Assembly: GCF_013112225.1 (NCBI RefSeq)
Contig: NZ_JABFHI010000003.1
Location: 310,001-374,000 of the forward strand
DNA: 64,000 nucleotides
Reading direction: 5' to 3'
From: Vreelandella azerica
GTDB lineage: Bacteria; Pseudomonadota; Gammaproteobacteria; Pseudomonadales; Halomonadaceae
Shown: in pieces, positions 19,071-29,768 of the stretch
Layout: every line of letters begins with the position of its first letter
Numbering within the stretch: position 1 is the first letter of the stretch
Position numbers and translations under genes: made by a program
The notes under the pieces: model-generated
What the model was told of the DNA's origin: nothing
Seen by the model: the letters and a program-made list of their open reading frames with translations, nothing else
Databases searched by the model: none

Positions 19071-19847
19071 CCCAACTCAAAACTCTCTGCAATAGCAATT
19101 GCAATGAGTTTGCTATCAGGTAATGTTTCGGTTGATAAATATTGAAAAAGTCTATGCTTAGATGTTTTTACGGTAGCAATGTACCTGTCGATGTCGTTCA
19201 TCGAGTTTCTGAGATCAGTATTTTTTCTTCCAAAAAGCCACCAATTTTGTCTCCGATAAGGTTCTCTATTTTGGTCTCTCTCAGGCTTAACCCGCTCTAA
19301 TATCCACTGATATACAGACGGATAATCATTACGTACTTCATCAATCGATAGACCATGAAGATCAATAATGAGCACATCTCTAGGTTTTTGAGTTAAATCT
19401 CTTCCATTTCTGTATTCACGAATTACTTTGGCTAGCTTTCCATCTGCCTCATAACCAAGTGACTTAGCTTCTTCGCGAGACAGTACAAAGCCCATACCAT
19501 GAGGTTTCACTCCCTCAGCACACAAATTTTCATTGGACTTTAGCGGCTTTGCTCCCGCCACATCTGCGCCAATCGTTAAATCGGCAAACACTTCACCCTC
19601 ACGGCGATTCAGCACTACATCGCGGGCTTCGCGGTGTTCGTCGCTGCTTTCCTGGGTGACCTGCTGCAATAGCCCTGGCGTTTCACCGGCGCGGCCGACG
19701 GTCATGGCGATGCGCACGGCGCCGCCGTCGTTGCCATCCACCCAGGGGTGATCAGGAATCGCAAAGGTCAGCGAAAGCGGCTTTTTGGCATCGTTTAAAG
19801 GCTTCAATAGCATCCGGCGTGGCAACGGCAGCGGGTGAGTCGAACAT
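19068..19847 (-). pseudogene. DNA methyltransferase remnant, upstream part
   Basis: Middle part of the same methyltransferase, with IPDHPWVDGNDGGAVRIAMT, VYQWILERVKPERDQN, YIATVKTSKHRLFQYL and LPDSKLIAIAIAESFELGV. An ATG at 19847 with GGAAAGG upstream opens the frame, but one extra base in an AAA run (19794-19796 on the plus strand) must be removed. Without the IS the ORF would be 528 codons. The N-terminal catalytic half with the SAM and NPPF/Y motifs is missing, so the gene was already truncated or is a remnant of a larger restriction-type enzyme. Confidence 0.75.
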
Positions 19848-19852
19848 CGGCA

Positions 19853-19891
19853 AACATCCTTTCCGGCAGGTTGTAGTCTGGAAAGGATGTT
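19853..19891. other. 12-bp perfect inverted repeat over the methyltransferase ribosome site
   Basis: AACATCCTTTCC and GGAAAGGATGTT are separated by 15 nt. Read on the minus strand, the second arm contains the Shine-Dalgarno of the 19847 start, so the hairpin could hide it. It could also be a recombination scar at the truncated 5' end. Confidence 0.55.
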
Positions 19892-19962
19892 AGCACGTCA
19901 GGCAGAAGGTGGACGCGGAACCTGCTGGATGCAGCGCCTGAGTGATTCGAGCTTTTGGGCAA

Positions 19963-20373
19963 CTAGTCCTTCATCCATTGGCGGCGGCGTCCTTCAAGTA
20001 TGCGTTTCTGATAGGGAACAAAATCTTCGTTTTCCATGATGTTGCGATAGATAAGATCCCCCCACAGGTGGCGAGTGCCTGCTACTTGCTTGCCGCTGCC
20101 GACAATCTGGTCAAGCAGAGGCTGGCCAACGGTACGCAGGTCGATCAGATCTACCGGGCGTTTGAAGGCCAGTGCAATGGCTTTTGTTAAGGCGATGCGC
20201 TCAGCTGCGCTCATGGGGCGTGGCATCTGTACGGCAATATCAATATCGCTATCTGGTGTTTCGCTACCGCTGGCCATGGAACCAAACAGCACCGCCAGCT
20301 GAACCTGCGGAAACCTTGCCAGCAGGGTTTGAAGTATGTCCAGCGTCTGAGGGTCCGGCGAAGCAAGTGCCAT
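19963..20373 (-). CDS. MNT-type nucleotidyltransferase (MntA-like antitoxin)
   Basis: A 136-aa minimal nucleotidyltransferase. The catalytic GS...DxD pattern is intact in VLFGSMASGSETPDSDIDIA. Related MntA proteins neutralise HEPN toxins (HepT) by adding AMP, acting in type VII toxin-antitoxin pairs. No HEPN partner is seen on either side, so this looks orphaned or acts on a distant partner. It sits next to a broken DNA methyltransferase, consistent with the remains of a defence cluster. Confidence 0.8.
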   Translation of the reverse strand: MALASPDPQTLDILQTLLARFPQVQLAVLFGSMASGSETPDSDIDIAVQMPRPMSAAERIALTKAIALAFKRPVDLIDLRTVGQPLLDQIVGSGKQVAGTRHLWGDLIYRNIMENEDFVPYQKRILEGRRRQWMKD

Positions 20374-20429
20374 GATAGCTGCCTACACGTTGCGAGTGCC
20401 TAGCAAGTATATCAGATGCCCACAGGCCG

Positions 20430-20659
20430 CTACCCCAGGGTGATGTTGATCACCACCAGCATCATCAGTGCGCCGACGGCGGGCCAGGGCTGCGCAGCAC
20501 CACACCGAACAGGGTCAAGGGGATGAGCACTGTCAGGCCTGCCATCAGGTGGGGGAATTCGGCCAAGCCGCTTTGGGACATGCTAAACAGGTAGATAAGC
20601 CCCAGCAGGCCAAGCAGCAGCGAGAACCAGACGCGGCGGTCACGTAGACGGGGTGGCAT
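20430..20659 (-). CDS. Small hydrophobic protein (one frameshift)
   Basis: About 76 aa with two to three membrane helices (VWFSLLLGLLGLIYLFSM; HLMAGLTVLIPLTLFGVVL; ALMMLVVINITLG). A G run at 20487-20489 must be one longer to join the frames. I do not recognise the family. It lies 50 bp downstream of the ABC exporter on the same strand and may be co-transcribed with it. Confidence 0.55.
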
Positions 20660-20710
20660 GGTCGTTAACCTCCTGATGAGTTGAGCACTGAATGAGTTGA
20701 GTGGCAGTGT

Positions 20711-22491
20711 TCAGTGAGCTTGAGCAACAGGCGCCTCAGCGCCAAACTGCAGGGCGGCCAGGTGGCGGTACAGGTTGCTACTCTGAATCAGCTCGCTATG
20801 GGTGCCTGACGCCACCAGCTGGCCATCCTTGAGTACCAGCAGGCGGTCAGCGTTGACCACGGTGGCCAGGCGATGGGCAATCACGATGCTGGTGCGCCCC
20901 TGCATCAGGCGGTCCAGCGCCTGCTGTACCAGCCGTTCGCTTTCGGCATCCAGGGCGCTGGTGGCTTCATCCAGCAGCAGTACAGCCGGGTTCTTGAGCA
21001 GAGCGCGGGCAATCGCCAGACGCTGGCGCTGGCCGCCGGAAAGCTGCACACCGCCTGGGCCAAGCGGGGTGTCAAAGCCATTGGGCAGGGCATCAATAAA
21101 GCCCAGCGCACTGGCATCCTGGGCGGCGCGGCGCAACCTGTCGAGGTTGGCATTAGGGTCGCCATAGCGCAGGTTGTCCGCCACCGAGCCGCTGAACAGC
21201 ACCGGCTCCTGAGCCACCAAGCCCATAGTGGCGCGCAGCTGGTTGAGATCAAGCGTGCGGATATCCACACCATCAAGCAGCACGCGGCCTGCCGCCGGGT
21301 CGTAAAAGCGCAGCAGCAGCCCCAGTAGGGTACTTTTGCCCGCCCCGGAGGGGCCTACCACGGCGACCTGTTCACCGGCTTGAATAGTAATGTCGATGCC
21401 ATCCAACGCCGCAAACGTGCGCCCTGGATAGGTAAAGTGAATGTTGCTGAGAGTGAGAGCGCCCTGGGCGGGCTGTTTCAGGGTGGCGAGGGCCTTGGGC
21501 GCCTGGATGCTGGGTTGAGTATCGAGCAGTTCCAGCAGCCGCTCGGCGGCTCCGGCGGCGCGTTGCACATCACCAGCGACTTCCGCCAGGGTAGCCACCG
21601 CCCCGGCGGCCAGTATGGCGTAAAAGATAAACGCTGACAGCTCGCCGGGGCTTAAGGTGCCTGCTAGCACCGCCTGCCCGCCTTGCCAGAGCATCAGGCC
21701 CACGGCGCTGAAGATCACCAGTAAGGCGATGCCGGTAAGCCAGGCGCGCTGGAGGGTGCGCGCCACCGCTGAGCTAAACGCCTGCTCAACCCGCTGGCGG
21801 TAGTGGCGCTTGTCCTGCGCTTCATGGGAAAACGCCTGCAGGGTCTGAATGCCGCGCAGCGCTTCTTCGGCATAGCGGCCAAGCTCGGCCACCCTGTCCT
21901 GGCTGGTGCGCGACAGCCGACGCACCCGGCGCCCGTACCAGACAATCGGCAAAAGGGTCGTAGGGATGCCGATGAGCACCATGGCCGAAAGCCACGGCTG
22001 GGTGATCAGCATCAGCACAACAGCGCCTATCAGCATGACCAGATTGCGCAACGCCATGGAAATGGAAGAACCAAACAGGCTCTGCAGCACACTGGTATCG
22101 GCGGTCAGCCGCGAGGCGATATCACCGGCTGAGCGCCCTTCGCTGGCGCTTTCAAAAAGCTTGGCTCCAAGCTCAGCAGGTGATCGAATACCTGCTGGCG
22201 CAGATCAGCGGCGAGGCGCTCGCCAATCCAGCTCACCTGGTAATAGCGCAGCGCCGATGCCATGGCCAGCACGCTGACCACGCCCAACATCAGGCCCAGA
22301 GTCTTGCCTAGCGCCTGGGCGTCTTCAGCGAGAAAGCCATTATCAATTACTAGTCGTAGCCCGTTGCCTAGCGCCAGCACGCTGCCGGACGCCAGCAGCA
22401 GGGCCAGGCCCGCCAGGGCAAGGCGCAGCCTATAAGGGCGCAGTAAGCTTAATAATCTAAACAGTACACGGTGGTTCGGGCGTTGACTCAT
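20711..22491 (-). CDS. ABC exporter, fused permease and ATPase (one frameshift)
   Basis: Homodimeric MsbA/LmrA-type exporter of the cytoplasmic membrane, about 593 aa. Six membrane helices are followed by the ATPase with Walker A GPSGAGKST, Q-loop VAQEPVL, signature LSGGQRQRLAIARALL, Walker B LLLDEATSALD and H-loop IAHRLAT. The frame breaks at 22154-22158 (five T on the coding strand, six needed for SFFESASEGRSAGDIASRLT). Substrate unknown; relatives export lipids or drugs. Confidence 0.88.
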
Positions 22492-22617
22492 GAGCGGCCT
22501 TTTTGTGCTGCGCGGGTGTGTCGCAGGCTGTATTGTACAACCTTTAACAGCGGTACAGACCTTAAGTGCGACAATGCGTTATCATGGCTTTGACTTATTC
22601 TATACATAGATATCCTT

Positions 22618-23862
22618 ATGCTTAAACGTTTAATTCCCGTTATCATTCTGGCCCTTGGGGTGGGCGGTTTTATGGCACTGCGTCTGACGCGTCCGGAGCC
22701 GGTGCCCGTTGAGGCTCAGGAACGCAGTTGGCCGGTAGAGGCGCTGGCAATCTCGCTGAGCGAGCATGTGCCGTTACTGCCGCTTTATGGTGAAGTGGTG
22801 GCGCCTGAGATGGTCAATCTAGTAGCGCCCATTGCGGCCCGCGTGACGGCCCGTCCGGTCAGTGATGGCCAGCGGGTGGCTGAGGGTGAGCTGTTGGTGG
22901 CGCTGGATGATGAGGATCTGCTATCGCCGGTGCGCCAGGCCGAGGCCGAGGTAGCCGACCTGAAAGCTCAGCTGGAAAATGAACGTATTCGTCATGAGAA
23001 CAACCGTCAGCTATTAACCCAGGAACGCAACATTCTGGCCAGTGCCAACCGCCAGCTTGAGCGTAGCCGCTCGCTGGCAGGGCGCAACTTGACATCTCAG
23101 GCCGATGTTGATGCTGCCCGGGATGCCGTGGCCCGCGCGCAGCTGAGTGTTGCCAACCGGGAAAGCGCGATTGCCGAGTATCCCTCGCGGCAGGCGAGTC
23201 TGGAAGCGCGCCTGTCCCGCGCGCGAGTGGTGGAGGAAAACGCCCGTCGTGATCTGGCTCGTGGCCGTGTAGAAGCGCCTTTTGATGGCCGGGTCACCCG
23301 TGTTGACGTGGCCCCCGGTGATGATGTCGCCGCCCGGGCATCGCTTTTGTCACTCTTCCCCTTGGATGGCCTGGAAGTGCGCGCACGTATTCCACGCCGT
23401 TTTCAAACGGAGCTGGAAGCCGCGCTCGATGCGGGCACGCCCCTGGTGGCCGTAGGTGAAGGCGGACAGCGCTTCAGGCTGGAACGTCTGGCGGGAGAAA
23501 GTGACCCCATCGGTATCGAAGCCATTTTTGCAGTGGAGGACGAGGCCAGCGGGCTACGCCCTGGCGCCATGGTCACGCTGCAGCTGCGCCGCCCGGCGGT
23601 GGAAGACGCCCTGGCAGTGCCTTATGCCGCTCTGCATGGCGCTGACCTGATTTACCGTATCAACGCCGATAATCGCCTTGAGCGCCAGCGGGTCGAGCGC
23701 TTGGGTGAAGTTCGCCAGCGCGACGGTGGACGCTGGCTGCTGGTACGCGCCGAAGCGTTGAATGACGGCGAGCGTATCATGTCGACCCATTTGCCCAATG
23801 CGGTGCAGGGCCTGCGGGTGGAAGTGACTAACGCGCCAGCAGCAACAGGGCAGGATTCATGA
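22618..23862 (+). CDS. RND efflux periplasmic adaptor
   Basis: Membrane fusion protein of a resistance-nodulation-division pump, 414 aa. An N-terminal signal anchor (LIPVIILALGVGGFMAL) is followed by a lipoyl half-motif (VVAPEMVNLVAPIAARVT), a long coiled-coil hairpin (about residues 110-210), the second lipoyl half (VEAPFDGRVTRVDVAPGD) and beta-barrel domains. The stop overlaps the ATG of the pump gene (ATGA), which supports coupled translation. Confidence 0.9.
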   Translation: MLKRLIPVIILALGVGGFMALRLTRPEPVPVEAQERSWPVEALAISLSEHVPLLPLYGEVVAPEMVNLVAPIAARVTARPVSDGQRVAEGELLVALDDEDLLSPVRQAEAEVADLKAQLENERIRHENNRQLLTQERNILASANRQLERSRSLAGRNLTSQADVDAARDAVARAQLSVANRESAIAEYPSRQASLEARLSRARVVEENARRDLARGRVEAPFDGRVTRVDVAPGDDVAARASLLSLFPLDGLEVRARIPRRFQTELEAALDAGTPLVAVGEGGQRFRLERLAGESDPIGIEAIFAVEDEASGLRPGAMVTLQLRRPAVEDALAVPYAALHGADLIYRINADNRLERQRVERLGEVRQRDGGRWLLVRAEALNDGERIMSTHLPNAVQGLRVEVTNAPAATGQDS

Positions 23863-26800
23863 TGCAACGCGGTGGCCTGATCGGTTTTTTTGTCCACCAC
23901 AGGGTGGCCGCCAATCTGATAATGCTGGTGATGCTGCTGGGCGGTGCGCTGGGCATTGCGCGTATGAATATCCAGTTTTTCCCGACCTTTGCGCTGGATG
24001 TGGTCAGCGTGCGGGTAGTGTGGAGCGGTGCCTCTGCCGAAGATATTGAACAGGGCATCACTAACCCCCTTGAGCAGCGCCTGCGCAGCCTGGATAGCCT
24101 GAAACGCATGACCTCGACCTCAGCCCAGGGGATTTCCAACATCACCCTGGAGTTTGAGGAAGGCAGCGATCCTGTCCTGGTGCTGGATGACGTGCGCCAA
24201 CAGGTGGATAGCTTTACCAACCTGCCAGCGGATGCCGAAGCCCCGGAAGTATCGCGCCTGGCCCGCTATGAGCCGGTGGCCCGCTTGCTGGTGCACGGCA
24301 ATATGTCGCCTCAGGAACTGCGCCAGGTAACTCAGCGCTTTGAAGACGAGCTGCTGATGAATGGCATTGACCGGATTGAAATCAATGGCCTGCCTGCTCA
24401 GCAAATCAGTATTGAAGTGCCTTCTGAACGCCTGCAGACGCTGGGGCTTTCGCTTGAGGAAATTGCCTCTCGGGTGCAAAGCATGTCTCGGGACTTACCT
24501 GCCGGGCTGCTGGGCCAGCAGGACAGCACCCGCGAACTGCGCTCGCTGGAGCAGCGCCGCGATGCGCTGGGGTTTGAAGATGTCACGGTGATGAGCAGTG
24601 ACCGCCTGCAGCTGCGCCTGGGGGATATTGCCATCATCCATCAGGAAGCACGCGAAGGGGAAGTGACCCTTTCCTATGGTGGCGAGCCCGCTGCAGAGAT
24701 GATTCTTCAGCGCGCCGAAAGCGGCGACTCGCTGGCGTCAGCCCAACGTCTGGATAACTGGTTAAAGCAAGCGCGCCCGACCTTGCCGCCTGGGGTCGAG
24801 CTTGAGGTGTTTGATGAGTCCTGGCAGCTGATTGACGAGCGTATTTCGCTGCTGCTGGTGAACGGCCTGACCGGTCTGCTGCTGGTCGTTGTGCTCTTAT
24901 ACTTTTTCCTCCCCGCTCAGGTGGCGTTCTGGGTGGCGGTGGGGATTCCGACCGCGTTTATGGCATCCCTGGGCGTGTTCTGGCTGATTGGCGGTTCGAT
25001 CAACATGCTGTCGCTGTTTGCGCTGATCATGGCGCTGGGGGTGATTGTCGATGACGCTATTGTGGTGGGTGAAGATGCCGATGCCCATCATCGCATGGGG
25101 GAAGATCCTCGGCTGGCCTCCGCAGGGCCGCGCGGCGTATGTTGTGGCCGGTGGTGGCGTCCTCGCTGACCACGGTGGCGGCGTTTATGCCGCTGTTGAT
25201 GGTGGGCGGGGTGATCGGCAATATCCTCGGTGATATTCCGGTGATCATGATCTGCGTGTTGATCGCCTCCTTGATGGAATGCTTTATTGTTCTGCCTGCC
25301 CACTTGCGCAACGCCTTTCTGCCGAAAAAGACACCTGCCAAGCAACCCCGCCGTTCAACATTCAGCGTGGAGCGGCTGCGAGAAGGCTTCGAAGCGCGCT
25401 TTGATGCGTTCCGCGAAGGGCCTTTCCGGCGCTTTTCGATGTTTACTCTGCGTCACCGTGGCGCCACAGTGGCGTCTGCACTGGCGGTGACCCTGGTCAC
25501 CGCTGGGCTTCTGGCCGGTGGGCGCGTGGGCTTCAACTTCTTTCCATCGCCCGAATCAAGCATTATCTACGCGAACGCCAGCTTTGTGGCGGGCACCGAG
25601 CGTTCCCGGATGGAAGACTTTGTTGACCACCTGCAAACCGCGCTGGAAGAAACCGACGAGGCAATGGGCGGCGGCCTGGTGCGTACGGCGGTCTCTCACT
25701 ATGGCACCAGCCAGTCTGGCGACGGGTCTGCCCGCAGCGGCGATGGGGTGGGCTCAGTGATGGTGGAAATGATCTCGCCGGATGCCCGCGAGGTGCGCAA
25801 TGCCGCCTTTATCGAGGCCTGGCGGGAGCGCATCCGGCAGCCCGCTGGACTGGATAGCCTGAATATCAACGAACGCGCGGCAGGCCCGCCGGGCAAGGAT
25901 GTTAATGTGCGCCTGACTGGCGAAGACGCCGAAGGGCTGCGAGAAGCAGCTGACCGCCTGGGCCAAGGGATGGCCGGGTTGCCTGGGGTGTTGAGCACCG
26001 CAGATGATATGCCCTGGGGGCGCGAGCAGCTGATCTATCGGGTTAACGCCTACGGTGAGGCGCTGGGTTTAACTACAGCCGATCTGGGTAACCAGCTGCG
26101 TACTGCTTTTGATGGCCAGATTGTGCAGATTCACCAGTCTGGCGCGGATGAAATTGAAGTGCGTGTCCAGCTGCCCAGAGAGCAGCGCGAAAGCCTTTCG
26201 ACCCTGTCGCAGCTGGCGGTCAATCTGGCCGATGGCCGCAAGGTGCCGCTTGCCCAGGTGGTGGAATTCTCCCATCGCCAGGGCTTTGAGACATTGCGCC
26301 ACGCCGAAGGCCAGCTGGCGGTCGAGGTCACGGCGGAAATCAACGGCGAAGTAACGTCAGCCGAGGAGGTGCTTGATAGCCTTTCCGCTGAGCTGATTCC
26401 TCAGTTGGAGCGCGAGTATTTCCTCCAGGCCAGCTTTGAAGGGCGCGCCGCTGACCAGCGTGAAACCCTGGCGGATATGCGCACCGGCCTGGTGATCGGG
26501 CTGGGGCTGATGTACGGCGTCTTAACCTGGGTGTTTGCGTCCTGGAGCCTGCCATTGATTGTGATGGCGATTATCCCCTTCTCGCTGGTAGGGGCCTTGC
26601 TGGGCCACTGGGCGCTGGGTATCGATCTGACGATACTGTCGCTGTTTGGTCTGTTCGGGCTCTCCGGTATCGTGGTGAACAACGCCATTATTCTGGTCAG
26701 CTTCTACCGCCAGCAGCGCGATAAGGGGCTGGACATTACCGCGGCCCTCAACGAGGCGGTGGTGCAGCGGGTCAGGGCGGTGCTGCTGACCTCATTGACC

Positions 26801-26983
26801 ACCATTGGTGGCCTCTTGCCGCTGCTGTTTGAAACTTCGCTGCAGGCCCAGTTCCTGATCCCGATGGCCACCTCGATTGCCTTTGGGCTAGGGGGCTCTA
26901 CCTTTCTGGTGCTGCTGGTGATTCCGGCCTTGCTGTCCTGGCTGGAAAATGCCCGCGAGAGAATGCGGCCGCAAAAGGGTTGA
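23859..26983 (+). CDS. RND-family efflux pump (one frameshift)
   Basis: Proton-driven inner-membrane transporter, about 1041 aa when merged. Twelve helices and two large periplasmic loops are visible. The proton-relay helix 4 has GVIVDDAIVVGEDADAHHR, and the second repeat shows FGLFGLSGIVVNNAIILVSF. The N-terminus IGFFVHHRVAANLIMLVM is typical for the AcrB/MMPL-like hydrophobe branch. The frame breaks at 25125-25127 (GGG where GGGG would give SAGAARRMLWPVVASSLTT). No outer-membrane factor follows, so a shared TolC is likely. Confidence 0.88.
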
Positions 26984-27012
26984 AACGCCAGATTGCTATC
27001 AGGCTACTATTA

Positions 27013-27088
27013 ATTCACGATTCACGATTCACTATTCACTATTCACGATTCACGATTCACGATTCACGATTCACGATTCACGATTCAC
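27013..27088 (+). repeat. Heptanucleotide tandem repeat (ATTCACG, ten units plus six bases)
   Basis: Ten consecutive 7-bp units and a partial eleventh. Units 3 and 4 read ATTCACT. It lies between the RND pump and a small Cys-rich gene, ending 13 bp before that gene's ATG. A 7-bp unit is prone to slipped-strand length changes. Confidence 0.95.
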
Positions 27089-27101
27089 AAAAGAGACCGC
27101 C

Positions 27102-27224
27102 ATGACGACGTCAACCACACCCAATACCGCCCAGCCTACTCGCCTGCCTTGCCGGGGCTGCACCGCTGACTGCAAGAACTTTGCCACCTGTGGCGGCCGC
27201 CCCTGGCGGATGCCAGCGCGCTAA
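27102..27224 (+). CDS. Small Cys-rich protein (40 aa)
   Basis: Forty residues with four cysteines arranged C-x2-C-x3-C-x5-C within PCRGCTADCKNFATCGGRPW, followed by a basic tail. The spacing suggests a metal- (zinc-) binding knuckle. The ribosome site is weak (AAGAGA). The heptanucleotide repeat sits just upstream. I have a vague sense of similar small proteins in proteobacteria but no family name; function unknown. Confidence 0.5.
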   Translation: MTTSTTPNTAQPTRLPCRGCTADCKNFATCGGRPWRMPAR

Positions 27225-27257
27225 TAGCGCACAAGCCCACCTAGTGCGAGGTATTTA

Positions 27258-27616
27258 ATGAGGATAAAACTCACCGCTGGCCCGGCGGCACTGGCCGCCG
27301 GGCTGGTAATAGCACTACTACTGGCCGGATGCGACAGCGATGCGGCCAAGCCGCGGAGGTCACACTCGCCGTACTGGTCGCCAATAGCAGTGCCCATGAC
27401 GAGCAAAACGTGGTCACTGAAGGCCGGGTGCGCTCATTTGATGAGCCGCTGCATTACTGGATCGAAGATGTTGATCTCAATCGGGTGGAAATCAAACCGC
27501 ACGAACTGATTGCCCCGTACCTGGGTAAGGAAGTGAAAGTGGAAGGCCACTTCAGTTTCTCACGGGAAACTGGCCGCCTGCTGCAGGTCGAAAACGTCAG
27601 CCCGGTTAACCCCTGA
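27258..27616 (+). CDS. Putative lipoprotein with OB-fold-like domain (one frameshift)
   Basis: About 119 aa. A lipoprotein signal peptide ends in the lipobox LLLAGCDSD. The mature part (VVTEGRVRSFDEPLHYWIED, then KEVKVEGHFSFSRETGRLL) reads like a small beta-barrel domain. The frames join if one base is added near 27352 (AAKPAEVTLAVLV). No function recognised. It precedes the YdbS/YdbT pair. Confidence 0.6.
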
Positions 27617-27652
27617 GCTAGCCTGCCCGCTGGCGATCAGTTCCAGCACCTG

Positions 27653-28255
27653 ATGACCTGGGTGCGACAGCCCACAGATAGTCACGAAATGGCAGAATCG
27701 CTGATGATTGAGCAGGCAAACCCTGTACTTGAACCAGACCGTTTTACGCCTCTGCAGGAGGCGGATTTCCAGCCGGTAGATCCCGCCTACCTGAAGCAGT
27801 TGCGGCTAACGCTGCTACCTGTCCTGCTACTGGCTGCGCCCCTTGGGTGGCAGCTGTACCAGCTACCCATTAGCCTGCCGCTGGTGGCCAGCCTCGCTCT
27901 GCTGATCCCCGGCGTTGCTGTACTCCTGATGGCCCTGTTCTGGGCGCCCAGGCGTTATTGGCTGACCGGCTATTGCCTGCGCCAGCATGACTTGCATTTG
28001 CGTACCGGCGCGCTGTGGCGATGCACCACCTCGGTCACCCTCAACCGCATCCAGCATCTTGAAGTCAGCCAAGGGCCGCTGGAGCGCTTGTTGGGCATTG
28101 CCCGCCTGCTGGTCTACACCGCTGGTGGCAGTGGCCAGGATTTGGCCATTCCAGGTTTAGCAAAGGCGCGTGCCGACCAGCTAAGGCTGCACGTGCTACA
28201 GCAACTGGGTGAGCCTGAAGCAGGGGAGCGGGAGGCAGCGGAGGGCGACGCATGA
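27653..28255 (+). CDS. Bacterial PH-domain membrane protein, YdbS-like
   Basis: About 200 aa with two membrane helices (roughly residues 45-100) followed by a bPH_2 domain: YWLTGYCLRQHDLHLRTGAL, then LNRIQHLEVSQGPLERLLG and LLVYTAGG. Such proteins occur in pairs with YdbT-like proteins in many bacteria; function unknown. None of the candidate starts (27653, 27689, 27704) has a good ribosome site, so the N-terminus is uncertain. The stop overlaps the next ATG (ATGA). Confidence 0.8.
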   Translation: MTWVRQPTDSHEMAESLMIEQANPVLEPDRFTPLQEADFQPVDPAYLKQLRLTLLPVLLLAAPLGWQLYQLPISLPLVASLALLIPGVAVLLMALFWAPRRYWLTGYCLRQHDLHLRTGALWRCTTSVTLNRIQHLEVSQGPLERLLGIARLLVYTAGGSGQDLAIPGLAKARADQLRLHVLQQLGEPEAGEREAAEGDA

Positions 28256-29741
28256 AGCCTGGCGACGATTCTTGCCAGCCCGTTCACTGGCAGCGGGTGT
28301 CACCGGTTGCCGTTGTGTTCTTTGCCTTGCACGGGCTGCGTCGGCTGGTGGGCGCATCGGCTAACCTGGCGCCCTTGTTGGTGGTGGTACTGTTCAATGA
28401 CACTCTGCGCCAGCTGGCCATCCAATACGGGCCGCTGGCTGCATTTTTGCTGTTAATAGGTGGAGCGCTGGCCTGGTATCTGACTTTCCTGTATGACGTC
28501 AGCGACGAACGAATCCTGCTGCGCCAAGGCGTCTTTCGGCGCCGCACGCTGACGCTGGATTTTCAGCGCGTGCAGCAGGCTGATGTGCAGGTGCCCTGGT
28601 ATTATCGGCCCTTTGGGCTGGCCGTGCTTAGCCTTGATAGCGCTGGCGCCAGCGGTGAGACGCTGCATTTATCCGGCATTCCAGCGGCGCGCGCCGAAGA
28701 TCTGCGCGAGCAGATTCTGATCGTACGTGCCCAGGCGGCTCCCGCGGCAACAGAGACGCAAGAGCCCGATGCCAGCGCCGATTTCAGCCTGTCTCTGCCC
28801 CGTTCTGAAGTGCTCCGCTATGGACTGATGCACAACACTCTGCTGGTCATCTTGCCGGTGCTGGCTCCCTTTTCGGAGGTGCTGCTGCGCCGTCTTGAAG
28901 AACTCATCGCCGTGATCGCGCCTAACTGGCTGACCGCCGAGTCCCTGGCCGGAGGGCAGCGGTTTCTGGCGGTTGGCGGGCTGCTGTTCGGCATGCTGCT
29001 GTTACTGGCGCTGGTTTCGGTGGTGCTGGGGCTGGTGCGTTATCACGGCTATCGGCTGGAGCGCCATGCTGAGCAGTTCCGCTATCGCGCTGGTTTGACG
29101 ACTGTATTGACCCGCAGCGTGCGCAGGCAGCGCATTCAGATGGTGACGGTACGCCTTAGCTGGATGGGGCGACTGTTGGGGCGACATTCGCTGGTGATCA
29201 GCAAGGCCGGTGATCGGCAGGCAGGCCAGGACACCGAGCGTTTTGTGGTACCGGTACTGAACAGGCCTGCCCTGGAAGCGCTGGCGCAGGAGCTGCACTT
29301 GCCGCACCAGCCAGCCTGGCAGCGTCCGCATAGCGGCGCCATGTTGACGGGGGCCTGCCGCTGGTGGGTGCTGGGTGCACTCCTGATCGGCAGCCTGATG
29401 CTGCAAGGGGCGCCGGGTTCTCTACTGGTCTCGTTGGCGGCGGTGGCGCTTGTGATCAGCATGGTTTCCGCCCTCGGCTGGTGGCGCCTGCGGCTGTGCC
29501 GCGAGGCAAGCTGGGTGGGGCTTCGTCAGGGGTGTTTGGGCGCACTGTGCGCTGGGTGCCGACCGCACGCGTGCAGTCCGTGTCGCTTTTGCAGCCCCTT
29601 TGGCAGCGCCGTTTGGGGCTGGCCAGCCTGGATGTGCGCGCCGCCGGCGGGCGGATTACGTTGCCCTGGATGCCACGTGAGCAAGCAGAGCGCTGGCGCG
29701 ACGAATTATTGTGTGAAGTGGCCAGCGGCGATATTTTATAG
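28252..29741 (+). CDS. Bacterial PH-domain membrane protein, YdbT-like (one frameshift)
   Basis: About 496 aa with several membrane helices and three bPH_2 modules: DVSDERILLRQGVFRRRTL with QRVQQADVQ; YHGYRLERHAEQFRYRAGL with QRIQMVTVR; and FGRTVRWVPTARVQSVSLLQ. The last module lies in another frame and joins when the G run at 29529-29532 is lengthened by one. The partner is the YdbS-like gene upstream. Membrane-associated role, otherwise unknown. Confidence 0.8.
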
Positions 29742-29768
29742 AAATATCAAAAGATTGGTTTGGTAACG

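Noticed and set aside
27013..27088. Possible CRISPR array
   Set aside because: The 7-bp units are contiguous with no spacers; it is a simple tandem repeat.
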